A program made the translations under genes and the position numbers. Positions 36,545 through 49,411 of a stretch of 64,000 nucleotides of DNA are shown piece after piece; within the stretch, counting starts at the first letter, position 1, and each line of letters begins with the position of its first letter. This DNA is from Malania oleifera (taxonomy: Eukaryota; Streptophyta; Magnoliopsida; Santalales; Ximeniaceae): NCBI RefSeq assembly GCF_029873635.1, contig NC_080421.1, positions 1,984,001-2,048,000 on the forward strand. Direction: 5' to 3'. The notes beneath the pieces were generated by a model, which was given only the letters and a program-made list of their open reading frames with translations, did not search any database and was not told the origin of the DNA.

Positions 36545-37572
36545 ATGGCGTCTTTCACCGATGTTTCTCGCCTTATCGAGATTGTTTTGAATGGCTCCAA
36601 CTACAATGCATGGGCTCAACAAATGTCAGTTTTTTTTAATTGATCGGCGATTATGGCATTTTGTCATTGGAACAGAACCAAAAACCACCAAAACTGCCAT
36701 GCAATCCACAGAGGAGTTTGATGAGGCTCTTGATGAATGGGAAAGTACTCATTGTAAGATCCTTTCCTGGTTTATTAATACATTAGTTCCTACTATTCAG
36801 AGTCTACTTCCTAAGTTTCATAATGCCAAACTTGCTTGGGATTTTTTGGCCAAACAATACAACTGTGGCAGTGATGCTGCTCTCGAATTTCAGTTGGAAA
36901 CTAGGCTTTCTCAGATGCATCAAGAACCTGGACAGTCTATTGCTGAGTTTCATGCTCAGGTTAGTGGCATTTGGGATCAACTTTCTCATGCTAACCCTGT
37001 TTTTTTCTGATGAGCAGTCAATTAAGTTTTTTGTTGCATATCAGGATCGTCGTCAATTCCTATACTTTATGATGCATATTCGGGACGAATTTGAGAATAC
37101 TCGAGCTTCTTTGTTACATCGATCTCCTCTTCCTACACTTGAGGTTGCTCTTGCGGAGCTCATTTATGAGGAGACATGACAATAGACTCATCGAATTCAT
37201 TCTACCGATATGATCTTGGCTATTGCTCCATCTAGCTCCTCTACTCCTGTTGCAGCTGTTACTTCTTCTAGACCGCGCCGTTTCAATGGCCAGTGCCACT
37301 ATTGTAAGGAAGATGGTCACCGTATTTCTGATTGTCTTAAGAAGAAGGGCAAGGATGCTAGGGATGTTCTCAAGGCTAAGGCATCTTCCTCTTCCAGGCC
37401 TGTTGCTGCTGTCTCCACCAGCTCCTCATTTTCTGCTTCATCTTCTGCACCTACTTTGCCGTCTCTTTCTGCAGCTAACCTTGAGGCAATTATCACCCAG
37501 ATTCTCTCCCGCACTTCTACTACCTTATCAGTCTCCACAGGTACCTCTACACCTTGGTTTATTGATTCTACC
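36545..37572 (+). pseudogene. gag: copia gag, frameshifted
   Basis: Starts at the ATG at 36545 (MASFTDVSRLIEIVLNGSNY, then NAWAQQMS), as typical for the UBN2-type copia gag. A T-run at about 36628-36635 shifts the frame; reading resumes with LIDRRLWHFVIGTEPK and continues to 36998 (EFQLETRLSQMHQEPGQSIA). Another shift follows near 37000. The nucleocapsid knuckle CHYCKEDGHRISDC is intact at 37294-37335 (CX2CX4HX4C). Confidence 0.9.
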
Positions 37573-38800
37573 TGATGCAATCATATGACCTCTGCTTCCT
37601 CTTTAGTGACGCATAAGCAGTCTTTAAATCCTGTTCCCTTAATTTATACTGCTAATGGTTCACATATATCTGTTAGTCATCTTGGTCATGTTTCTACTCC
37701 TGCTTTTTCTGTCCCTAACACATATGTTGTGCCTAACTTGTCTCTCAATCTCCTTTCTGTTGGTCAACTTGTTAAAAGTAGTTTGATCTTAACCTTTTTT
37801 TACAAAGGTTGTGATGTGCAGGATCCGAAGATGGGCCAACTTATTTGGATCGGGCGTAAAATTGGTCGCCTTTTCGAGCTCATGTCTCTGCATTTGCCTC
37901 GTTCATGTTCTTCTCCATCTCTCTCTGCTACAGTGTCTTCTTGTGTTTGGCATTCTCGTCCTGGTCATACCTCATTATCTCGTGTTCAGTATTTAGCTTC
38001 CAGTGGTTGCTTAGGAAATGTTAAGTTTGAACTTTTTGATTGTATGCCTTACCAACTTGGGAAATAGAAAGCTTTACCTTTTAATGAAAGTAATTCTTTG
38101 TCTTCTGCACCTTTTGATTTGGTTCATTCTGATATTTAGGGACCTGCTGCTATCTCTACTAAGGGCGGGTCTCGGTACTTTGTTATTTTTATCGATGATT
38201 ACTCTCGGTATGCATGGATTTATTTTTTGCATGATCGCACTGGGTTACTTACTATTTTTTGTGACTTTAAGCAAATGATTAAAACTCAATTTAATCGCAC
38301 CATTAAAATCTTTCAGTCCGACAATGCCCTGGAATATACTTTTACTCCTTTCATTGCAAAACTTCACAAGGCCGGCACCTTATCCCATCGATCCTGTCCA
38401 TTCACCTCCTAACAGAATGGTCGTGCTGAATGTAAGCATCGCCACATCCTTGACACTGTTCGCTCACAACTCTTCTCTGCATCCCTCCCAAAATCCTTTT
38501 GGGGAGAAGCTGCTCTTACCGCTGTTTACACTATTAATCAGGTTCCAACCCCTACTCTTTTTAATAAATCTCCATATGAGGCTCTCTATGGAAAGGTACC
38601 TGATTATTCTCTTCTCAAAGTATTTGGTTATGCTTGCTTTGTTTTGCTTCCACCTCATGAACATATAAAACTTGAACCTCAGTCTCGTCTCTGTTACTTT
38701 CTTGGTTATGGCATTGAACACAAGGGTTATCGGTGCTATGACCCCATAGCCAAGCGTCTTTAAGTCTCTCGGCATGTTCAATTTTGGGAACACAAAATGT
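37540..38800 (+). pseudogene. copia protease and integrase, with stops
   Basis: The protease active site reads PWFIDST, a TGA stop, then CNHMTSAS near 37555-37600; the family has a Cys codon where the stop is. The pre-integrase zinc motif is near 37940-38070 (VWHSRPGHTSLSRVQYLASS). The integrase core follows (FDLVHSDI, a TAG stop, GPAAISTKG; RYFVIFIDDYSRYAWIYF; IFQSDNALEY; FWGEAALTAVYTINQVPTPT). Catalytic Asp residues are still visible, but at least three stops interrupt the frame. Confidence 0.9.
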
Positions 38801-39059
38801 TCACTAGTATTGCTCCATTTTCTTCTGATTGTCCCTCATACTCTCCCATTTTCACTAAACCTGCCATAGATCTCTCTCCTGATTTTTCCTCTAATGCAGA
38901 TCATGACAGCTCATTAGGTGATCACTCCGTGTTTGCCTCTTCCGAACCTAGCTCGTCTGATGATCATGTCGTCGCATCCACTCCGCCCGAGTCCTCTGAT
39001 TTGGATGTCCGTCGTTGTAGTCGGGTAATGGAACCTCGTACCTATCTTAGTGACTATCA

Positions 39060-40610
39060 CTGTTTTTCTACTCTTGACTCCCTTCACGAGCCTCGCAATT
39101 ATCACGAAGCTTGTTCTGTTCCTATTTGGCAGCAAACTATGTCTGAAGAACTTGACGCACTTCACAAAACTCATACTTGGGACACCTGCCTCTTAGAAAG
39201 ACTGTAGTTGGGAACAAATGGGTGTATAAATGGAAAACGAACTCTGACGATTCTGAAGTAAGACATAAAGCTCGTTTAGTGACAAAGGGCTTTACTCAAG
39301 AATATGACATTGATTATGAGGAGGCATTTGCCTCTGTTGCTCGTATTACCTTCGTTCGCTCACTTTTGGCTATTGCCTCTGCTCGCTAATGACCTTTATT
39401 TCAGATGGATGTCAAGAATGCCTTCTTACATGGTGATTTGGCTAAGGAGGTATATATGCAACCCCCTCCAGGATATCCTTATCCTCCTAGTAAGGTCTGT
39501 CGTCTCCGCCGTGCTTTATATGGGCTTAAGCAAGCTCCCCATGCTTGGTTTTCCAAGTTCAGTTCCACTGTTGCACAGCTTGGGTTTGCCTCTAGCACTT
39601 ATGGTTCAGCCCTTTTTACCCGTCACACAGCTACTGGCATTACTATTCTACTACTTTATGTTGATGATATGATCATTACTGGTGATGATACTTTTGGTAT
39701 TCATAAGCTTAAGCAATTTCTATGTCACTAGTTTGAGATGAAAGACCTCGGTTCTCTTCGCTACTTCCTTGGCTTAGAAGTGTCTCCTACCTCTAATGGA
39801 TACTCTTTGACTCAAGCTAAATATGCTTCTTATCTTCTCACACATGCCGGTATCACAGGTTGTAAGATCGCTAATAGTCCGCCGAAGCCCAACATCAAAT
39901 TTCGTCCTAGTGATGGGGAGCTCCTTTTCGATGCCACTCGTTACTGATAGCTTGTTGAGAGCTTGATTTATCTCACTGTCACTAGACCAGACATTGCCTA
40001 TGTAGTGCACCTTGTTAGCCAGTTTATATTGGCTCCTCGTTCCGTTCACTATGCAACTGTTCTTCACATCTTACGACATGTGAAGGGAACCCTATTTCAT
40101 GGGCTTTTCTTCTCCTCTCACTCATCCTTGATGTTGTAGGTTTATTTAGATGCTGATTGGACAAGGGACCCTACTGATCGTTGGTCTACCGCTGGTTTTC
40201 TTTTTCTACTTGGTGACTCTCTTATGTCTTGGCGGAGCAAAAAACACACTGTTGTTGCTCGCTCTAGTACTAAGGTTGAGTATTGGGCTCTTACTGATAC
40301 AACTTTTGAGCTTCTTTGGCTTTGTTGGCTTCTCCATAATATAGGTGTTCCCATACCCTCGCGCACTTCGCTTTACTGTGATAATCATAGTGCTGTCCAG
40401 ATTGCTCACAACGATGTTTTTCATGAACGCACCAAACACATCGAGATCGATTGTCATTTCGTGCGTCATCATCTTCAAGAAAGGATACTTCGCCTCCTGT
40501 CAGTTCCTTCAACTAATCAATTGACTGATATCTTCACAAAGGCTCATCCACTTGGTCGCCATCGTGCTTTAGTATGCAAACTCCAGTTGACATCTTCAAT
40601 ACTATCTTGA
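39060..40610 (+). pseudogene. copia reverse transcriptase and RNase H, with stops
   Basis: RT begins near 39130 (WQQTMSEELDALHKTHTWD), then VVGNKWVYKWKTNSD after a frameshift and HKARLVTKGFTQEYDIDYEE. The core keeps QMDVKNAFLHGDLAKEVYM and the catalytic LLYVDDMIITG (about 39650-39682). RNase H keeps YLDADWTRDPTDRWSTAGF near 40143 and SAVQIAHNDVFHERTKHIEI near 40390. Stops lie near 39388, 39730, 39946 and 40138. Domain content is complete, so the element died late. Confidence 0.92.
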
Positions 40611-40613
40611 GTT

Positions 40614-40623
40614 TGAGGGGGGA
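40614..40623 (+). other. copia polypurine tract
   Basis: GAGGGGGGA directly before the 3' LTR start TGTTAG at 40624. Confidence 0.85.
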
Positions 40624-40753
40624 TGTTAGTATAATCTTCCTAAGTTACCCTTGCACCCTTGTATACTTCCTAAGTTACCCTTGTATACCCTGCCTCCTAT
40701 AAAGCCTTGTAAAGTGTTAATAAGAAATAAGATAAAGAGTTTCTCTTTTGACA
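40624..40753 (+). repeat. copia 3' LTR
   Basis: 130 bp from TGTTAGTATAATC to CTTTTGACA. It lacks a 6-bp stretch present in the 5' LTR before TATAAAGCC. Confidence 0.94.
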
Positions 40754-41046
40754 ACAAACATATACCAATACCAAAAGGAAACCAACTAAAAATTCCTCAT
40801 ATAAGTCGTACCTATCTTATCAAATCTATATAAACCTTTGATAACTCTAGGAAGTTGACTACTATTTGTAAACAAACTATTCCTCCCCATGACACCTTGT
40901 CGAACCAACACATCTGCCACTTTATTCTCTTCTCTACTATAAATATACATTTACATACAATATATTTAAATTATCTTATAACCAAACAATCTTATAATTA
41001 TTATAATACATATTTCAGGTAATATATTTATAAATGTACATTTATA

Positions 41047-41112
41047 AGTGAGAGGTTTTCTAATAAAGAAAGGAGGTGCCGCCCTCTTTTACAAAAAAAT
41101 AAAATAAAATAA
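41047..41112 (+). mobile_element. LINE 3'-end fragment, same family as the split LINE
   Basis: A plus-strand copy of just the LINE 3' end (AGTGAGAGG...GGAGGTGCCGCCCTCTTTTAC) with an A-rich tail. It is the inverted counterpart of 35555-35610. A short possible duplication ATTTATA flanks it. Together with the minus-strand copy it makes an inverted repeat of about 60 bp around the copia insertion. Confidence 0.65.
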
Positions 41113-41344
41113 AATAATAAAAATTTATATGATATATTTAGAATTATTTTATAACCAATTATTGTTTTATCATCTTGAAATTGATTTTAAGAACTTGCAT
41201 TCTAGTCAAACCTAATTTGAATAATCATGAGATCTATCAATTAGATTGAGGCAAGTTTTGAGCTTGAAAAATTTTTTTTCTAAACCAACTACATTTATAT
41301 TTCATTATTCGATTGGACTTGAATGCATCTATCAAAGCCTATTT

Positions 41345-41500
41345 GCCTAACTGAGTTTACTCAAGTGATAAGGGCAAAATTGGACTTCTCTAATTTCAAG
41401 ATCTCAGGTTTAGTTCTCCACTTATACTTTGTCTAATGAATTATTAGGGATACGTCAATAAATGTTTTCATTCCTCCATTTGGTGCCTTCTGGATGGATC
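41345..41500 (+). mobile_element. SINE-like element, copy 1
   Basis: Contains a tRNA-like start (TACTCAAGTGATAAGGGC), a weak B-box-like GGTTTAGTTCTCC about 40 bp later, and the 3' word GAATTATTAGGGATACGTCA shared with 42080-42180. It resembles tRNA-derived plant SINEs. The exact ends are unclear. Confidence 0.45.
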
Positions 41501-42061
41501 TAAAGGACTTTTCCAGATTGAAATTTTGGATCATAAAAAGAAATATCAAAGCCTATTTAATTGAGATGTTTTTCCTTTACTATTTTTAAGTTTTCAAAAA
41601 TTTAACATATCTTTTCACGTTTTTATTTTTCAAAGTCTATGTAAAAAGGTAGAAATAAAATATTTGTTTAGTTATAAATGATAATATTTATTTTTCGTTT
41701 TTAAATTTTTAATATTTACAAGAAAAGACACATTATTTTCTAGTTTTTCAAAACTACGAGAAACTATGAATCTAGAAAATAAAAGTAAATAGATATTTTC
41801 CAATTTTCTATATAAGTTTAGAAAATTAGTCGAAAAGAAGCTGACGTTTTGTAATTATTTTAAAAATTAAAAATAAAAATAAAACAAATTTCCATAAGTG
41901 AATAGTACCACAACTTTTATTTTCTTTCCAATTTTCTTACCTAAACAATAAAAAACTAAAAAAATAAACATGTTTTTCTTATAATTACTTAAAATATAAA
42001 ATAAAAACAAAACATATTTTTTCATAAAGCCGAATATTTGAATGCCTTTTTTTTTTTTTTT

Positions 42062-42185
42062 TTAAATTCAAAATGGTAAGGACAACTTATGATTTTCGTG
42101 ACCTTAAGGTCATGGGTTCGATTTCTCCTTAAGAATTTATTTCAGTGAATTATCAAGGATACATCAATAGGCGGACGACCTTCAC
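42062..42185 (+). mobile_element. SINE-like element, copy 2
   Basis: Carries a better B-box-like GGGTTCGATTTCTCC near 42115 and the shared 3' word GAATTATCAAGGATACATCA. The 5' part is poor. Probably the same family as 41345-41500. Confidence 0.45.
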
Positions 42186-42251
42186 CCCCGAATTTGGTAC
42201 TGTATCATTATGTTTAAAGTGGTGTGATAGTAGTTGGAATCCCCGAATCAT

Positions 42252-42283
<32 letters not shown>

Positions 42284-43223
42284 CAAAACTTAAATGTACC
42301 ATGGTAACCCAAAATTGGAGGGCAGGGTGTCCTAAAAGCTTAAAGGAAATTAGCTAAAAGAAAATTAAAGGGTGGGTATATATATTTATAGGTAGGGCTG
42401 TGAAGGAATTAATTAATTAATTAATTGATTAATTAATTAATGGGAGATTGAGTGTACCACCAGTTCTCCTGCATCTGTACGTTAAGGTTTATGATTGGGT
42501 TGATCAAGCAGAGATGGCAGTAGGAATTCTCTGCAGAAGGTACCTAGTTGCTGCCAATTTTAATTCATTTTTATTTATTTAATTAAGTTAATCATTGTTA
42601 TTAATTATTTCATCACACCCATTTCATAATAAATAGATAAATAAAAACTAGGTCTCCACTATTTGTTGTGAACAGAATTTCCACACCAAGTCTGCACGCA
42701 TGGATAATGAACTTTCCCGCACTTTCCCACTCTCCAAACACACTTACAAAAATGAAATGATCAAGTGCCCTATATTAATAATTATAACATACTACCCATT
42801 CCATACACACAACTAATCTGTTTTTGCTTAATTTTTATAAACTTCTTAATTTTTTATTTTTATTATTTAATTAAAATTTATCAATATATTTACTGACAAT
42901 CTGATACCTATACGAATAAAATAGAATGAAATCAAATAAATACCAAATAAATTGATTTTTTTTATCATGCGTAAGTTTAGTTTTATTTTATAGGAACAAT
43001 CCTATATAAATTTATATAAGATAAAGTGTGAAATTTGATTTTTAAATCTATATTTTAAGTAAATTTAAAAGAAATTCAATACAATTTTATCTTATCATTT
43101 TTCAACATTTGCATATATTCAAATTTAAATTCCCAAATAAACATTCTCAAAAAATGATAAGATAAAATTGTATTGAATTCCAAAATAAACATTCTCAAAA
43201 AATATTTGTAAAATTAAAAAAAA

Positions 43224-43273
<50 letters not shown>

Positions 43274-46200
43274 AAGTGATCGAAAACTACTTATTGTTTG
43301 GAAATGAATTGAAATGAGAGCTCAACGGGAAGGGATCCATCCATCCATTGAATTGTCATCTCACCTCCCCCACTTTGATTTGCCCTAACAAATTTTACAC
43401 ACACACACACACACTATATATCTTCTCACATGATATTCCTGGATTATTGTAATTTTTGTAATTATTTTTTTTAAAAAAGTTTAATTCATAGGTTCAATAT
43501 TTTTTTTAATTAAAAAAACATACGAACCCAGATACTTGCAATCTCGAAATATTTATTGTAGTATGAATATTTTTTCTAAATTCAGAAAATATTGAAGATT
43601 TTGTAACTCGAGCATTACTCGATCAGATGTCATGATTCGAATTTTAAAAATTATGATTTTTTTGTTTAAATATTTTTTTTTTGTGATTTAAGTAGAAAAT
43701 AATAGATTAAATTGTGAACCTATTATTCTATTAGATTGATCAATTAAAGGATTTTGAATACCTCTTTAAAGGTTCCCTTTGGTTGTTTTTTTTTTATATT
43801 TTTCTTTTATATTATTGGTTAAATATGAAAATGTGAGTTTCTTGATTTTTTTTTATAAATATAAAATCTTATTATTAATTTTATTATTTATACAAGTAAA
43901 TGCAAATCAAATCAAATCAAATCAAATCATATATAGCCCACATGAATGGTCAAATATTTGAAAATACTTTTGACAAAATGGGAAAGTCTTTCTGTTTCAT
44001 GAACCTGCTCTCTCCTCCATTAATGTATGGAGAGGACAGACTGTGGTAAATGATGTGGCGCAGAGCGGTGGAATGATTAAGCCTGCGCCGGCCATCTCTT
44101 CAATTTAATGACAGCCTCCCCTTAATTTCTTTAATTTCCCTTTTTTCTTTTTTAATTTTTTAGGAAAAAGACATCAAACTTTCCAGAAATTTGATTAAAA
44201 AATAATATATTTTTAAAAAATTTAAAATTTTCAAGAATTTTTAAAACATATTTACTAAAAAAAATATATATTTTTTTAAAATATTTTATAAGAAATATGT
44301 TTTTTTAATACTCTGTTTGATAAAAGATTTTTTGTTTAAAACAGGAAGGAAAAAAAGAAGAAGAAATATATCTTCTTTTCATATCAAATACCATTAAAAA
44401 TAAAAAAATATATTGCAATATGATTAAAAATTAAAAAAAATTAAATATTAAATATGTATAATATTAAAATACTATCCACTGGTTTGATATATTTTTTATT
44501 TTTTTTCTCTTTTTTTTTTATAACCAAACATAAAGAAAAAACAAAATAAAATCCTTCATATTTTCGTTTTTTTTTTTTTCCCAATATTTCCAAACTCCAA
44601 AAGGACCATAAGGGTTTATGTCTTTTTAATGAATCATAAGAAAAATTTATAACATTTTCAAAATAGGTTTATGGTATTTTTAAAATCTCAAAAAAAGATT
44701 TTTCTCTTCTTGTCAAATTCCTAGTAGATGAATTTTTTGCTTTTGTTTTATTTACTATTTTTTATGCTTTTTCTTTTTGTTTGAGATATTTTCTTAATTA
44801 ATTTATTTTTTTTAGGACAAAAGATAATTTGAATCTTTTAGCTTTAATAAGAAGATATAAAAAATTAAAATTCATATAGACTTATCATCAAGTTTGACGA
44901 AAAGACATGAACTTTTTTTCTGTATTTACAAATTCTCTCGGGATTTGAAAAAAAAAATAAAAATCTTCTATTATATTTGATAAAAAAAAATACAAGTATA
45001 GAGAAAATATATATTTCCCCCAAATATTAAATATTGCTTGAGGTTTGATAAAATTTTCGAAACTCCAAGGAGATCCGTGTCTTTTTATTCTTTTTTTTTT
45101 TAATTAAATGAATTGATAAGGATGATTTTTTTTATGTTTCTTTTCTTTTTCTTTTAGACAAAGCACCACTAATTATGTTAAATAAAGTCAAGTTGAAGGG
45201 CCTAACTTAATATTATTCCCCACAAGTAAAAGCTTAAAGGTGAATCATAATTGAAAGATTAAATTAGAAAAATATTTAGTCATGGATACTACGTGGTGTG
45301 GTGTGTTTTTACAATGTTTATTATCTTTCTGGAAACATTTGCCAATTAATTATAAGCTTACATGTCGCGCTTCGATTATTTTATTTTTAGTGAGATAAGT
45401 TCTAATTTTGTCTCGATTTTCTTGAATAAGCACTCACGTCTTCACTTTTACGATATGCTCAAATGCTATTGGTTAGACTCATTTTGACATTAAGTTTATG
45501 CCATTGTGATCTTTTACAATCATGCTCCATGAACATTGATATAATTAAATTAATCCTTATATTCTCCGCGCACGACAATAGATAGATTAATTAAATAAAA
45601 GTAAGCACATTCACTCGAATTTGCGCGACATTATTGTCCCTACGCATCGTTTCACAGTCATAGCCTTTAGCGGAGTGAAACCTCTAAGATACACACGAAA
45701 AATTAAAATAGGGTATTGAAAAGTGGACTGAATTTGCGAGTCAAAATACTCAAATAAAAAATTATTTTCGTACTAATTAATCCAATTTGACCTCTCAAAA
45801 GGAATTGGGTCAAAATTAATCAAAATTACTCTCACCATATTTTATTAGTAAAAAGTAATTTGAAAAAATTAGAATGAGTTGACTCAGCATTGCTCATAAT
45901 TTATGTTTTACATGTATTTTCTTATTAAAGATAATATAGAAATACTTATTTTACTTTCCATAATTATTTAATATAATCGTACACAGAATAAAAAATATAA
46001 ATATAAGATCATCGATGATTTTTTTTTTCATAACTAGTATTATATTAGTTTTTTTTTTTTTTTTTTTTTTTATCACTGTTTGACTATTCCCTTTTTCTTA
46101 ATTGTCATCTTCCTTCAAATTAAATACGAAAGAGATTTTAATTGAGAACTATAATTTTTTATAAGAAAATTTTGAAATGTGGAATTAGAAAAAATGCTAG

Positions 46201-47975
46201 AAAATGAGAAACAAATTTTAAATGTAAAATGGTACTTATAAATTATTTTCAATATTTAACAATATCTCTTTTGATAACAGAAATTAATTTTATCACACCA
46301 CTTAAATTGTCAAACGATGGGTTGTTTTTATTAACACATGCCTATTCAGCGAGCCATGCATGAGCGCATCGACATATCTACACCAATCAACTCGGAGTGT
46401 TGTTTATTTAGGAAAATGAATTTGCAAGGAAATGTTTGAAAGAGTTGTCACATTAATTGTCATATGAATATAACTTATGTATCAATCTCAATCATCAAAG
46501 TTTATTAACTCTTTGTACCAAACATTTTGTTTCCTCAATTTTCAATATCTTGATTGTCTAAATTTTATTTGCATTAATATGTTTATTTACTATGATATTA
46601 AAAAATTTTAACTTAAAATATTTTGATATTTTTCAAAGTAAACAAGAATCTCAATTCATAGAAAACTTTGTAATGCAAAGTTAAATAATAAAATTTCAAG
46701 AGTTCGATTAAACTTGATTAGGCTCGTAAATATTGCTTATAAAACTTGAATGTGACTCCTTAAGCTCCTCAAATAGATTGGACTCGATTCGAAATTGAGT
46801 AAATCGAGCCATATCCAATTATATGGTAAGGTAAATTCAAGTAATTCTTAAGTAAACTTGATACACCTACACTCTTGGATGACAATATTAAACTAAGCTA
46901 CTTGCCGCCCTGCCAAAGGGATGACTTACAGGCCCACATCAAGTGGTTTGGTCTACCTTTAGAAAGGTTTGTGGGCCTTGACTGAGTTTGGGCCCATTCT
47001 TAACTGGTCCGTTGTCCACTCAGCAACGTAGACCTAATTGCAAGGGCCCTGAAGTTATGGGCTGAGCTTGGGCTCAGATGGTTGAACTTAGCTGTCTTAT
47101 AACGAATTTCCACTACGTACGTACATAATGGGCTGGGCCTGGCATTCTCTCCTTTTTTTTCTTTTTTTTTTTGAGTCAGTGGATGAAACATTAAGAAACA
47201 AATGATTATGAGAAGAATTAAGGAACATTAATTCTTACTTTAGTTTAAAGAGAAGCCATTTATTGATGTTGTCGATCCCCAATCTATTGAAAAAATCTAG
47301 AGATGCTTTGATTAAGTAGCTCCTAATCCTAACATTTAGATTGCTTGTAATCTCGACTTTTTACCTTGGAAGGATACCTACGAGCCTTTTGTAAATATTG
47401 AGTTTTTTTTTTTGTAGGCATCTTATTAAGAACCATACACCATCGAATTTCATTCCGACAACCAATTTTAAAACAATGCTATGCATTAACATTGTGCAAA
47501 TGATTTTGTACCTATTGGAAAAGTTCTTTGCATACAAAATTGATGAAACATGCAAATAAATGATGAGAACATCAAATGTTTTTTTTTTATTATGATAATT
47601 CTATTTATTTATTAAGACTAAATTCTTATTTGCAATGATATTATTATTATTTTTTTAATATTAAGTGAGTAGTAGTGACCGATAATTTGTTTGAAAATTT
47701 TCAATAACCTTACAAAAATATTATTCGTACGAGTTTTAGAATTTCATTTTATAGGTTAAATTATTATTTTTAATAGTTAAAATTTGCATCTTATTGCGCT
47801 AACAATAATATGAGATAATTACAAATAGTTTGATTTTTATTATCTAAAAATATATTAAGTATCAATGTAACATAAAATAGAAGACTTAAACTTAGAATTG
47901 TCAAATGGGGAAAAAACTAAAAATATGAGATTTATTCACAAAATTAGAGTTAACGAAGTTAAATTGACACTAAAA
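42186..47975. other. long AT-rich intergenic stretch, no gene recognised
   Basis: I find no convincing coding sequence. Notable content: (AT)n at 42249-42279 and 43227-43270, a short direct repeat of AAACATTCTCAAAAAAT near 43140-43205, several T-rich homopolymers (e.g. 46050-46071), and a more balanced piece at 46880-47150 with GGGCCCA words. 43768-44607 might hold one or two decayed MITEs, but their ends do not give a matching target duplication. Confidence 0.5.
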
Positions 47976-49411
47976 AAATGAAAAATGGGAAAGTTATGGG
48001 ACCAAATAACATCCCCATTGAAGTTTGGAAACGTTTAGCTGATAACAGAATTATATAATTAACTAATTTACTTAATACAATTATAAAAACTAAGAAAATG
48101 TCAGATGAATGAAGGAAAAACACTTTAATACCAATATACAAATATAAAAGAGATATTCAAAAATTGTAATAATTATCGTGGAATTAAACTTATACGTCAT
48201 ACGATGAAACTATGAGAAAGGCTAGTTGAACAAATATTAAGGTTAGAAACGAAAGTCTCAGAAAATCAATTTGGTTTTATACCTGAGAGATCTACCACAG
48301 AAGCTATATATATTTTAAGAAGATTGATGAAAAAGTTTAGGGAAAAGAAGAGGAACTTGCATATGATATTTATTAACTTTAAGAAAGCATATGATAGGAT
48401 ACCTAGGGAACTTCTATGGTGAGTTTTAGAAAAAAAAGGTGTATGTAGTAGGTATACTGATGTAATTAAGGATATGTACGATGGAGTAATGACTAGTGTA
48501 GGGACTATAGATGGAGAAACTAGAGAATTTTCAATCACCATAGGTGTGCATCAAGGATCTGTTTTGAGTCTTTATCTTTTTTGCTTTAGTGATGGACCAA
48601 TTGACTAAGAGTATTCAAAAAAAGGTTCCATGGTGTATGTTATTTGTAGATGATATTGCATTAATTGATGAAATTAGGGACAGATTAGAAGTTGAGTTAG
48701 AATTATGAAGAGAAGTTTTGGAATCTAGAGGTTTTAGGATAAGTAGAAATAAGACATAATATATGAAATGTAATTTTAGTAATGATAGGAGAAATATTGG
48801 AGACAAAATTAAACTTGGTGATGAAAAAATTAATAGCACTTGTAGATTTTGATACCTTGAATCTATTATGTTAGCTGAAAGAGAAATTAAAGATGATGTA
48901 CTGCATAGAGTTAAAACAGGTTAGGTACAATGGAGAAGTGCTTCAAGTGTACTCTATGATCGTAGAGTACCCTTAAAATTGAAAGGGAAGTTTTATAGAA
49001 CAGCTATAAGACCAGTTATGTTATATTGATCGGAATGTTGGGCGAAGAAAAAACATAATATCCAAGAAGTAAAATTTGCCGAAATAAGAATGCTTAGATG
49101 GATGAGTGGTATAACAATAAAAGATAAATTAAGGAATGAACATATTCACATTAAGTTAGGTGTAGCTCCTATAGAAGATAAGATAAAGGAAGGACAACTC
49201 GAATGGTATGGACACTTGCAACGGAGGCCACATAATGCACCTGTAAGGAAGAGTGAGTTAGTTACTGTAGGAGACAATATAAGGGATATAGGTAGACCAA
49301 GGAGATAGTGAGTAAGAGTTTAATATCTTTGAATCTATAAGAAAAAAGTCCATAATCGTATAAATTAGAGTAAAATGATTCATATAGTCGACCCCACCTA
49401 GTGGGACTTAA
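47976..49411 (+). mobile_element. RTE-type LINE reverse transcriptase remnant, 3' end cut by an LTR
   Basis: A decayed plus-strand non-LTR RT. Recognisable in order: NGKVMGPNNIPIEVWKRLAD (47984), NYRGIKL near 48174, ENQFGFMPERSTTEAIY near 48260, INFKKAYDRIPRELLW near 48370, MYDGVMTSVGTIDGETREFS near 48476, HQGSVLS near 48549, the catalytic LFVDDIALIDEI near 48640, then MLRWMSGITIKDKLRNEHI (49090) and LEWYGHLQRRPHNAPVRKSE. Many stops and frameshifts. The 3' end reads GACCCCACCTAGTGGGACTT, usual for plant RTE, and stops where the LTR begins at 49412. Confidence 0.9.

Larger units (their letters stand above)
35707..40753 (+). mobile_element. full-length Ty1/copia element with short LTRs
   Basis: 5047 bp with both LTRs (136 and 130 bp), primer site, gag-pol order protease, integrase, RT, RNase H, polypurine tract, and the perfect duplication ACAAA at 35702-35706 and 40754-40758. 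The LTRs differ by about six substitutions and one 6-bp indel, so the insertion is not very recent. The internal region carries several stops and frameshifts but keeps most domains. Confidence 0.96.
35529..40952 (-). mobile_element. 5'-truncated L1-type LINE, split by a copia element
   Basis: A minus-strand non-LTR element. A 15-bp target duplication TATAAATATACATTT flanks it at 35529-35543 and 40938-40952. A poly(T) run (about 35541-35551) is the A tail on the element strand. The body is 35552-35706 and 40759-40937. The right block encodes the end of an RNase H-like region (NKVADVLVRQGVMGRNSLFT), as found at the C terminus of plant L1-type ORF2, and ends in a stop. Everything upstream is missing, as usual for incomplete reverse transcription. 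Confidence 0.82.

Noticed and set aside
43768-44607. Possible MITE with GGTTCCCTTTGG and GGTCCTTTTGG ends
   Set aside because: Flanking bases do not form a matching target duplication, and the interior is homopolymer-rich, so the ends may be chance.
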